A model generated the notes under the pieces. It saw only the letters and a list, made by a program, of their open reading frames with translations. It was not told the DNA's origin and ran no database searches. A DNA stretch of 8,091 nucleotides from Bacteroidota bacterium. GTDB lineage: Bacteria; Bacteroidota; Bacteroidia; Bacteroidales; JAADJA01. This document shows positions 1-5,641 of this stretch, piece by piece. The position numbers and the translations under genes are program-made. The stretch spans positions 1 through 8,091 of the forward strand of contig JAJRTT010000209.1 of the NCBI GenBank assembly GCA_024278155.1. The letters are read 5' to 3'. Position 1 is the stretch's first letter, and every line of letters begins with the position of its first letter.

Positions 1-1
1 A

Positions 2-472
2 AAATCCTGTCCAAACTGTGGCGCCGATCTGGAAGCCCTGCAATTAACAAAAATGATTAAAAAGTCTGGAAAAGGCCGGCTTATCTTTGGTTACCTTGCC
101 TATGCACTTTTCCTGATAATCCTGGTCACATGGATTTTGAATTGTATCCTGCATTGGAAATCAGAAACAAAAGAAGAACTGTCAGGAAATGATACTGAGA
201 TTACTGCATTGACCCAACAGGTAAACCAGGAAAAAAAACTAAACTCCCAGCTTCAATCAAAAATCAAGGACTTGAATGCAGTGCTGAACAAAAAGCAGCA
301 GGCTGAGGCAAAGAAAAAACAACAGTGGACGGTGAAAGAAGGGGAAAGCCTGTTTACGATCGCCCGTAAAGTCTATGGCAATGGCTTTAAATATGGGATC
401 ATTGCCGAAGACAATAACATTAGCGACCCAAACCGCGTGCAAACCGGGCAGAAGTTGATTATTTATTATTAA
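2..472 (+). CDS. Zinc-ribbon / transmembrane / coiled-coil / LysM protein, 5' partial
   Basis: The reading frame is open back to the window edge, so the ATG at 53 is probably not the true start. Codons before it encode a CPNCGADLEAL segment (bases 8-40), which looks like one half of a zinc ribbon; the partner cysteine pair, if present, lies upstream of the window. In the 156 visible residues the order is: CxxC (about 3-6), a basic stretch (KKSGKGR), one hydrophobic segment (about 27-50), a charged Gln/Lys/Glu-rich coiled coil (about 66-108) and a single C-terminal LysM domain (about 109-156, starting WTVKEGESLFTIA and ending DPNRVQTGQKLII). By the positive-inside rule the N-terminus is cytoplasmic and the LysM domain periplasmic, where this fold normally binds peptidoglycan. 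That suggests an inner-membrane protein anchored to the cell wall; no specific function is recognised. It is followed 39 bases later by a small coiled-coil gene in the same direction. Confidence 0.85.
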   Translation, partial: KSCPNCGADLEALQLTKMIKKSGKGRLIFGYLAYALFLIILVTWILNCILHWKSETKEELSGNDTEITALTQQVNQEKKLNSQLQSKIKDLNAVLNKKQQAEAKKKQQWTVKEGESLFTIARKVYGNGFKYGIIAEDNNISDPNRVQTGQKLIIYY

Positions 473-511
473 TGCAGGAATACCGATTATTAACCTTTAA
501 ATTTGAAGACA

Positions 512-754
512 ATGACTTTTGAAAACAATATAGAACATCTCGAAGAAAAAATCACCGCATACCTGACGGATATCCAGCAAAAGGATAAAACGATCTCTGA
601 TTTGCAAAATGAGATTGTCCAGTATAAAAAGGAAATCAATGCGCACAAGAAAGAAATCAAATCGCAATCTGCTACGATCAAGGATTTGGAAAGTGAATTG
701 GCGAAACTGAAAACCGAAATTGAAAACCTAAAGAAGAAAACCGCAGGGGAGTAA
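512..754 (+). CDS. Small coiled-coil protein (80 aa), function unknown
   Basis: Starts at the ATG at 512 (MTFENNIEHLEEK); the frame can be extended to a TTG at 503, but ATG is preferred. The whole product is predicted coiled coil: hydrophobic residues (I, L) recur at heptad-like spacing through the central segment (ISDLQNEIVQYKKEI, later TIKDLESELAKLKTEIENL), with Lys and Glu filling the other positions, no cysteine and no signal peptide or membrane segment. It lies 39 bases after the LysM gene on the same strand and may be co-transcribed with it; both carry coiled coils, so the products could interact, but that is inference. Low-complexity coiled coils cannot be assigned to a family by eye. 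It looks real rather than spurious because the opposite-strand frame is unlike a protein and the composition suits a coil throughout. Confidence 0.7.
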   Translation: MTFENNIEHLEEKITAYLTDIQQKDKTISDLQNEIVQYKKEINAHKKEIKSQSATIKDLESELAKLKTEIENLKKKTAGE

Positions 755-774
755 GTGTTTAAAAACATTCAACG

Positions 775-797
775 GGTTGGCAAGTACTTGGAGAACC
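775..797. terminator. Possible hairpin between convergent genes
   Basis: The 112-base gap between the coiled-coil gene (ending 754) and pyrD (ending 867, opposite strand) contains a perfect 10-base palindrome CAAGTACTTG at 781-790, flanked by GGTT (775-778) and AACC (794-797), which can extend the stem with small internal mismatches. A position between two convergent gene ends suits a bidirectional terminator. No T-run follows on either strand, so this is weak. A second weak candidate in the same gap is GCTTG/CAAGC around 819-836. Confidence 0.25.
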
Positions 798-866
798 AAT
801 CAACAAAATTTGTTACGGCTTGGGTTTGCACAAGCAGAAACCTGCAACTTTTCCCAGGTATTTTGT

Positions 867-1778
867 TTAGATTTCCAATGCCCCGATAATTTCATTCACT
901 GATTTTATCCCGTTTTTATCAAGGTATTGGTTGATCCCGTCAATAATCTTTATGCTTATCTGTGGATCGATGAAACTGGCCGTGCCCACCTGTATGGCAG
1001 AAGCCCCTGCCAGCATGAACTCAATGGCATCGGTGGCGCTCATTATCCCACCAATTCCGAAAACAGGGACATTAACCGCATTGAAAACCTGCCAAACCAT
1101 CCGCAAAGCAACGGGCTTGATGGCCGGGCCAGATAGTCCTCCGGTAACTGTCGAAAGAACAGGTTTCCGGGTTTCCGCATTCACTGCCATTCCCAATAAA
1201 GTGTTGATCAATGATACCGCATCTGCTCCGGCGCCTTCCACGGCTTTGGCAATTTCGGCAATATCGGTCACATTGGGGGAAAGCTTTACAATAAGGGTTT
1301 TCTTATAAACTTCCCGGATAGCTTGAGTTACAGCCACTGCTGAGGGACAACTTGTACCGAACAACATCCCCCCTTCCTTCACGTTCGGGCAGGAAATGTT
1401 CAGTTCGATGGCAGGAACCTTTTCAAGTTCGTTCAACTTCTCCGCAACCTCAACGTACTCTTCAATCGTGGAACCATTGATATTGGCAATAATGTGCGTA
1501 TCATAATCCTTGATCCGGGGATAGGTTCCATTGATGAAATAATCAATGCCTTTGTTCTGCAATCCCACGGCATTAAGCATTCCCGAAGCTGTTTCGGCCA
1601 TACGGGGATAATCGTTCCCTTCCCGGTTTTTCAAAGTGAGGCCTTTTGTAAAAAAGCCACCGAGCAGGTCAAGGTCCATAAAGTCATCGTACTCCTCCCC
1701 AAACCCAAAAGTGCCCGAAGCCGTTGTTACCGGGTTTTTAAAATGCAATTGATGAATATTTATCCTTAGATCTGCCAT
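867..1778 (-). CDS. pyrD: Dihydroorotate dehydrogenase B (NAD+), catalytic subunit
   Basis: Oxidises dihydroorotate to orotate, the fourth step of de novo pyrimidine synthesis, in the cytoplasm, passing electrons through FMN to the PyrK subunit and on to NAD+. The 303-residue product has the usual family length. Visible signatures: TASGTFGFG at 18-26, the FMN/substrate lysine in FTKGLT (K45), NAVGLQN at 69-75, NISCPNVKEGG at 127-137 with Cys130 as the catalytic base (cysteine marks class 1; the match is to the 1B, PyrDB, type), VKLSPN with K165, INTLLG at 191-196, GGLSGPAIKP at 213-222 and the phosphate-binding GIGGI at 241-245. The ATG at 1776-1778 gives the standard N-terminus (MADLRINIHQLHFKNPV). 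The stop is TAA. pyrK lies upstream on the same strand, but 261 bases away instead of abutting. No damage is seen. The class assignment is supported by the adjacent pyrK. Confidence 0.96.
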   Translation of the reverse strand: MADLRINIHQLHFKNPVTTASGTFGFGEEYDDFMDLDLLGGFFTKGLTLKNREGNDYPRMAETASGMLNAVGLQNKGIDYFINGTYPRIKDYDTHIIANINGSTIEEYVEVAEKLNELEKVPAIELNISCPNVKEGGMLFGTSCPSAVAVTQAIREVYKKTLIVKLSPNVTDIAEIAKAVEGAGADAVSLINTLLGMAVNAETRKPVLSTVTGGLSGPAIKPVALRMVWQVFNAVNVPVFGIGGIMSATDAIEFMLAGASAIQVGTASFIDPQISIKIIDGINQYLDKNGIKSVNEIIGALEI

Positions 1779-1895
1779 TTCAAATTATTTATCATGGTTC
1801 TACAAGCATATGGGTATAGATTAATTTCACTGATTCTGAAAATCCATGCAAAATGCGATAATGATTGAATTCTTGAATTACTTGCACTGCCTAAA

Positions 1896-1935
1896 GTTTC
1901 AATCCCGTACCTTCGGGACTTTCAACCCGTATTCG
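1896..1935 (-). repeat. Hairpin plus imperfect direct repeat, CRISPR-repeat-like
   Basis: TTTCAATCCCGTA (1897-1909) recurs imperfectly as TTTCAACCCGTATTCG (1920-1935). Between them TCCCG (1903-1907) and CGGGA (1914-1918) form a 5-base stem with loop TACCTT. Read on the minus strand the stem-loop ends in ATTGAAAC (1903-1896), the 3' ending of many CRISPR repeats. Only one unit is present, so this is not an array; an interspersed palindromic element is more likely. Confidence 0.45.
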
Positions 1936-1977
1936 TCTTGATTTTACATTATAATCTCCGTTGTTTTTGCGAAGGAA

Positions 1978-2009
1978 CATTGAATCATTGAATCATTAAA
2001 GCATTACAA
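1978..2009. repeat. Short tandem repeat, four 8-base CATT units
   Basis: Four consecutive 8-base units: CATTGAAT, CATTGAAT, CATTAAAG, CATTACAA. The first two are identical and the others keep the CATT head. It lies just downstream of the pyrK stop. Such short AT-rich tandem repeats can change copy number by slippage; here it is outside any coding region. Confidence 0.6.
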
Positions 2010-2039
2010 TATTTATTTAATTGCCAAATTATAATTCCT

Positions 2040-2819
2040 TCAACTAAACCACTGCAGCGTACCTGTATTGAACACCGGCCCTTCCATGCAAACACGTTGG
2101 TTCCCATCTTTGGTTTCGGTAACACAGCACAGGCAAACCCCAAAGCCACAGGCCATCATGTTCTCCAATGAGACCTCGCATTCAATTTTATGTTTGTGCG
2201 CTATTTCCCCAACGGCTTTCATCATGGGTTCCGGGCCACATGTATATATTTTGTCAAAACCAAAATTACCCGGCTTAAAGATGGAATGATCGGTCACAAA
2301 CCCTTTTTCACCAAGACTGCCATCCTCCGTGCTTATCAGGACCTGTCCGAACTTTTTCAATTCATTGGTCAACAAAATATCTTCTTTTGCCCTTCCACCA
2401 ATCAGATAGGTTGCCTTTACGTTATTTTGCTTCAGCGATTTCCCCAACAGGATAAAGGTCGCTATCCCCGAACCACCTCCAACAATCAAGACTTCTTTGT
2501 CTTTTTCCGAAACCGTGAACGAATTTCCCAGCGGATAAATCACATTTAATTTTTCACCTTGTTTGGATTTTGCGAGTTCGCGCGTCCCTTTTCCAACAAT
2601 CTTTACATAAAACGAGATAAGCCGCTTTTCGTAATCCACGTCCAGAATGCCAAAAGGCCGACGAAGGAAAACCTCGGGGGATTTGGCGATATGCAACTCG
2701 GCAAAATTACCCGGAAAGACCGTAGGTATATCGACCGGGGATTTTAAAGTGACGAAAAGATGCCCATTGGCCGGAATACGGATGTCAACTATTTCGTGGT
2801 CAGCGATAACTTTTGTCAT
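2040..2819 (-). CDS. pyrK: Dihydroorotate dehydrogenase B, electron-transfer subunit
   Basis: FAD- and [2Fe-2S]-containing partner of PyrD that passes electrons from dihydroorotate oxidation to NAD+. The ATG at 2817-2819 gives 259 residues (MTKVIADHEIVDIR); a TTG two codons earlier is less likely. Domains in order: flavin-binding beta-barrel with RRPFGI (53-58) and GKGTREL (77-83); NAD-binding fold with GGGSGIA (114-120) and CGPEPMM (194-200); C-terminal iron-sulfur region with C224-x4-C229-x2-C232-x11-C244, followed by GPVF, as in the family. One extra cysteine (C231) sits inside the cluster motif. Length is normal. The gene ends in TGA, 261 bases before pyrD, and starts 47 bases after the DUF5606 gene, suggesting transcription from upstream of that gene. 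Clear assignment; E.C. activity requires PyrD. Confidence 0.95.
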   Translation of the reverse strand: MTKVIADHEIVDIRIPANGHLFVTLKSPVDIPTVFPGNFAELHIAKSPEVFLRRPFGILDVDYEKRLISFYVKIVGKGTRELAKSKQGEKLNVIYPLGNSFTVSEKDKEVLIVGGGSGIATFILLGKSLKQNNVKATYLIGGRAKEDILLTNELKKFGQVLISTEDGSLGEKGFVTDHSIFKPGNFGFDKIYTCGPEPMMKAVGEIAHKHKIECEVSLENMMACGFGVCLCCVTETKDGNQRVCMEGPVFNTGTLQWFS

Positions 2820-2866
2820 GGGCAATATGGGAATTGATTTTATGTAAGGACAAAAATCACAAGGGT

Positions 2867-3322
2867 CTATTCTTTAGGTTCTTCCGTAGAATCCTCAACA
2901 CCTTCTTCATCAGGATCTTCTTTGGTGTTTTCATCCTCATCAAAATTCAGGACCCCGTGCTCTACAAGCGTATTGTACCAATTGACGACCTTCTTAATGT
3001 CAGAGACATACACATTGTCTTCATCGTAATCGGGTACCGTTTCCTTGAAAAAAGCCTTTAGCTCAGCGGCAGAAGATTTATGTGAAAGTGCTTTTTCGCC
3101 ATTTTGTTTTTCAAAAATGGCTTTCAAAACTTCTTTTAAAGGCCTGTCCTCATCGGTAGTGTAAATGCTGATTTCCTCCATCGAACTGATCTTTTCATGG
3201 GAAAAAGCGGTAAATTTTTTACCATCTGTCAACGAGGCAACCACAAGGCCGTTTTTTGTTTGTGCCAAGGTTTCGTATAAACCCGGCTTTCCTGAAATAG
3301 ATAATATTTTACTTAAATCCAT
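2867..3322 (-). CDS. DUF5606-type conserved Bacteroidota protein
   Basis: The 151-residue product begins MDLSKILSISGKPGLYE and continues with SLTDGKKFTAFSHEKISSMEEISIYT, which I recognise as the small DUF5606 family, conserved across Bacteroidota and of unknown biochemical role. The N-terminal part (about 1-55) is a compact, strand-rich domain; the middle (about 60-125) is helical with PLKEVLKAIFEKQNG and a second conserved block, DIKKVVNWYNTLVEHGVL; the tail (about 127-151) is strongly acidic and probably disordered. No signal peptide or membrane segment is seen, so it is cytoplasmic. The ATG at 3320-3322 is well placed, with a TAnnTTTG box 17 bases upstream. The stop is TAG. It precedes pyrK by 47 bases and may be the first gene of a DUF5606-pyrK-pyrD unit; that does not by itself imply a pyrimidine role. 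Family call is from memory of sequence pattern. Confidence 0.88.
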   Translation of the reverse strand: MDLSKILSISGKPGLYETLAQTKNGLVVASLTDGKKFTAFSHEKISSMEEISIYTTDEDRPLKEVLKAIFEKQNGEKALSHKSSAAELKAFFKETVPDYDEDNVYVSDIKKVVNWYNTLVEHGVLNFDEDENTKEDPDEEGVEDSTEEPKE

Positions 3323-3339
3323 TGGTTAAAATTTATGGG

Positions 3340-3347
3340 CAAAAATA
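3340..3347 (-). promoter_or_regulatory. Bacteroidota -7 box for the DUF5606(-pyrK-pyrD) unit
   Basis: On the minus strand TATTTTTG is an exact match to the Bacteroidota consensus TAnnTTTG, ending 17 bases before the ATG at 3322. No clear TTG -33 element stands at the usual spacing, only a T-rich stretch. Position and exact match support it; AT-rich context makes chance matches possible. Confidence 0.5.
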
Positions 3348-3457
3348 AAAGAATAATTAACTCTAAAAACTTAAAATGAGTTAAAGTTTCAAGTGCTGCG
3401 ATAAATATCCTGAACGCCTTTGTTTTTGTGTTTTTCTGACCTGAAGGCAATTTTGAT

Positions 3458-3512
3458 TGACCACAAAGTATTTCTGCTTGTGGCTCTCGCCCTTTTTTAT
3501 CACAAATGGTCA
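3458..3512. repeat. Overlapping inverted repeats in intergenic DNA
   Basis: CCACAA (3461-3466) pairs with TTGTGG (3478-3483) across an 11-base loop, and TGACCA (3458-3463) pairs with TGGTCA (3507-3512) over a longer distance. The two pairings share bases 3461-3463, so they are alternatives. No function is evident; it could be part of an interspersed element. Confidence 0.35.
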
Positions 3513-3583
3513 CGAATCCAAGACTCATGTCTTTAAACCTTTGGGATTTCATAATTGGCGACCATTAAATAGCTGGCTGGCCT

Positions 3584-5410
3584 TTAAGAATCAAAAGTTT
3601 GCAAATCATGTAATTTCCGGTAAACCCCTTTTTTCTCCAAAAGTTCGTGATGGGTTCCCCGTTCGACGATTTCACCTTTTTGCAAAACGATGATTTCATC
3701 GGCATGGATGATGGTGGAAAGCCGGTGGGCAATCACGATGGAAGTCCTGTTCGACATTACATTTGCAAGTGCATCCTGTACAAGGCGTTCCGACTCTGTG
3801 TCCAAAGCAGAAGTAGCTTCGTCCATTATCAAGATGGGCGGGTTGCGCAAAACAGCCCGGGCAATACTCAGGCGTTGCCGTTGCCCTCCCGAAAGCTTTG
3901 TGCCGCGATCGCCGATATTGGATTGGTAAGCGTTTTCCATTTTTTCGATAAACTCATGGGCATTGGCAACTTTGGAGGCATTTATCACATCTTCTTCGCT
4001 CACGTTTTCTTTTCCAAAAGCAATATTGTTGAACACCGTATCATTGAACAAAATAGCCTCCTGTGTCACAATCCCCATCAAGCCACGGATATCGTTGATC
4101 TTATAATCTTTCAACGAAACACCATCGATAAATATTTCCCCTTTGATCGTATCGTAAAAACGGGGCAACATATCCACAAAGGTTGACTTCCCTCCACCGG
4201 AAGGGCCAACAATCGCAATTATCTTCCCTTTAGGGATTGTACAATTTATGTTCTGTAAGACATATTCATTTTGGTACTTGAAAAAAACATTGCGGTATTC
4301 AATTTCCTTTTTGAAAGACTGAATGGGTTTTGCATCCGGCTTTTCCTCAATGACTTCCGAAGCATCCAAAATCTCAAACACCCTTTCGGCCGAGGCCAGG
4401 CCCTTTTGGATACTGTAAAAACCTGTTGCAAATGTTTTTGCCGTAGGGATAATCTGTGAAAAAATCACAATATAGGTAATAAAGACCGCAGCCGTTATGG
4501 ATGCATTGTCCGACAATACCAACCTCCCACCAAACCAAAGTACCACAACGATTACAGCCGACGAAAGGAACTCGCTTAACGGAGATGACAAATCCCTTGT
4601 GCGATAAATCTTCAGCAAGGTTTTGGAATAGCTGCCGTTCAAGCCGGTGAACTTTTCATTTGAAAAATCAATGGCCGTAAACGCCTTGATAATGCGCAAA
4701 CCCGAAATGGACTCCTCGATAATGGCCATCAAACCAGCAAATTTCTCCTGGCCTATTTTTGATTCTTTTCGTAAGGAACGCCCGATCCGGCCAATCAGAT
4801 AACCCGTGATGGGCAGCAATACTATTACGAACAAGGTAAGTTGTGTGCTCATTAAAAAAAGGGTAATAAAATAGGCCACAATGGTGATTGGATCCCTCAC
4901 GATCATTTCAAGGTAGTTCATGATGGAATATTCCACCTCCTGTACGTCCGTTGTAATGCGTGCGATGATATCACCTTTTTTGTGATCGGAATAAAATGAG
5001 AGGGGAAGGATGAGCAGTTTATTATAAACATCATTACGGATTCCCTTAACAGCACCTATACGGACATTTGCAAGGTAGAACATGGCAAGGAAACGTAACA
5101 GGTTCCTGAAAAAGAACGTGCCAAGCAAAAACAGGCAAATGAATATAAGCGCCTGCACTTTCCCTTGTGAAATAATTACCTGGCTGATGAAATAGTTCAG
5201 GTATTCCATAGCAGAATCGGGGCTAAATGAGAATCCGGGGTTTTCGGTTACCAGGGCTTCCTTGCCAAACAAGAGGTTAAGGAACGGGATCAGCATCACA
5301 AATGAAACCAGTGAAAACACGATCACAAGAAAATTAAATATGACGTTCAGAATGGCGTATCCCGCATAGGGTTTTACGTAAGCCAATATCCTTAAGTATT
5401 TTTTGAACAT
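3584..5410 (-). CDS. ABC exporter, fused permease and ATPase (MsbA-like)
   Basis: A half-transporter expected to act as a homodimer in the inner membrane, using ATP to export or flip a lipid or hydrophobic substrate. The 608 residues are typical of the MsbA/LmrA type. Transmembrane domain (about 1-345): hydrophobic segments near 16-47, 86-111, 165-187, 190-208, 283-299 and 306-322, with the coupling-helix region around YSDHKKGDIIARITTDV (140-155). Nucleotide-binding domain (about 370-608): Walker A GPSGGGKST (402-410, K408), Q-loop Q450 in VTQE, signature LSGGQ (506-510), Walker B ILIMDE (526-531, E531), D-loop SALD and H-loop H562 in IAHRLS. All key residues are present. The gene starts at the ATG at 5408-5410 (MFKKYLRILAYVKPY). 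It follows the purB region on the same strand after a small gene remnant. MsbA (lipid A flippase) is a plausible role, but multidrug exporters look alike, so no symbol is given. Confidence 0.93.
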   Translation of the reverse strand: MFKKYLRILAYVKPYAGYAILNVIFNFLVIVFSLVSFVMLIPFLNLLFGKEALVTENPGFSFSPDSAMEYLNYFISQVIISQGKVQALIFICLFLLGTFFFRNLLRFLAMFYLANVRIGAVKGIRNDVYNKLLILPLSFYSDHKKGDIIARITTDVQEVEYSIMNYLEMIVRDPITIVAYFITLFLMSTQLTLFVIVLLPITGYLIGRIGRSLRKESKIGQEKFAGLMAIIEESISGLRIIKAFTAIDFSNEKFTGLNGSYSKTLLKIYRTRDLSSPLSEFLSSAVIVVVLWFGGRLVLSDNASITAAVFITYIVIFSQIIPTAKTFATGFYSIQKGLASAERVFEILDASEVIEEKPDAKPIQSFKKEIEYRNVFFKYQNEYVLQNINCTIPKGKIIAIVGPSGGGKSTFVDMLPRFYDTIKGEIFIDGVSLKDYKINDIRGLMGIVTQEAILFNDTVFNNIAFGKENVSEEDVINASKVANAHEFIEKMENAYQSNIGDRGTKLSGGQRQRLSIARAVLRNPPILIMDEATSALDTESERLVQDALANVMSNRTSIVIAHRLSTIIHADEIIVLQKGEIVERGTHHELLEKKGVYRKLHDLQTFDS

Positions 5411-5465
5411 GGGGACTGTTTTGTAATTTGTTTTTTGTCTTTTCTGATTTATTCAGTCAGGTTAT

Positions 5466-5636
5466 TTATGGCATTCTATTCGTAAATTCCAGCTTTGCAA
5501 TCATTTCCATAGCTTCCATATCCATTTTTGAGAATGCAAACCACTTTGTTCCCAAATCCTTTAAGCTTGCCCCAAAGTGATAAACGCTTGCTTCATCTAT
5601 GATCAAAAAGCGATCGTGGGCTTTGGTGGATTTCAT
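5466..5636 (-). pseudogene. C-terminal remnant of a phospholipase-D-like (HxRxxxxD) protein
   Basis: A 56-codon open frame starting at the ATG at 5634-5636 and ending in TAA. It encodes KAHDRFLIID (about 5-14), an H-x-R-x(4)-D variant of the HKD motif of the phospholipase D superfamily, followed by VYHFGASLKDLG and KWFAFSKMD. From memory, this combination closes a family of Bacteroidota accessory proteins in which a PLD-like domain sits at the C-terminus, sometimes after an ORF6N/KilA-type DNA-binding domain. A complete domain needs well over 100 residues, so the N-terminal part is missing while the C-terminus looks intact. The frame stays open upstream to 5697-5699, but that part lies inside the purB 3' end in another frame. 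It begins 5 bases after the purB stop. Probably a decayed leftover of a lost accessory gene; whether it is translated is unknown. Confidence 0.55.
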
Positions 5637-5641
5637 GAGTT

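Larger units (their letters stand above)
1779..2039. other. Repeat-bearing gap separating pyrK from pyrD
   Basis: This 261-base stretch is AT-rich and non-coding; I find no convincing ORF on either strand. It carries three short repeat sets: TTGAATTC/TTGAATTA (1865-1880), the hairpin and imperfect direct repeat at 1896-1935, and 8-base CATT units at 1978-2009. pyrK and pyrD are usually packed tightly, so the gap probably reflects inserted or expanded repetitive DNA. No exact TAnnTTTG promoter box for pyrD was found on the minus strand within it; TAATTTG, one base short, occurs at two places (one just before the pyrD ATG). Confidence 0.7.
3323..3583. other. Non-coding gap between ABC exporter and DUF5606 gene
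   Basis: This 261-base stretch lies after the ABC exporter stop (3584) and before the DUF5606 start. It holds the DUF5606 promoter candidate (3340-3347), a set of inverted repeats (3458-3512) and an 11-base word, TAAAGTTTCAA (3382-3392), also found in the pyrK-pyrD gap. An open frame spans 3313-3552 on the minus strand but does not look like a protein. I see no clear terminator with a T-run for the exporter gene. Confidence 0.6.

Noticed and set aside
53..472. LysM protein starting at the ATG at 53
   Set aside because: The frame is open upstream and encodes a zinc-ribbon CPNCG motif, so the gene begins before the window.
498..505. TAAATTTG, an exact -7 box match before the coiled-coil gene
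   Set aside because: It ends only 6 bases before the ATG with no -33 element, so transcription would start at or after the start codon; probably chance in AT-rich DNA.
503..511. TTG start for the coiled-coil gene; a similar TTG at 2823-2825 for pyrK
   Set aside because: An ATG follows within three codons in each case and gives a normal N-terminus.
931..1308. 125-codon plus-strand frame inside pyrD
   Set aside because: Lies wholly antisense to a well-conserved gene and has no protein-like pattern; a shadow frame. The same holds for the plus-strand frames inside pyrK, the ABC exporter gene and purB.
1896..1935. CRISPR array
   Set aside because: Only one repeat-like unit, no regular spacers and no cas genes in the window.
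3313..3552. 79-codon minus-strand frame overlapping the DUF5606 start
   Set aside because: Composition is not protein-like, it runs through the DUF5606 promoter region, and no family is recognisable.
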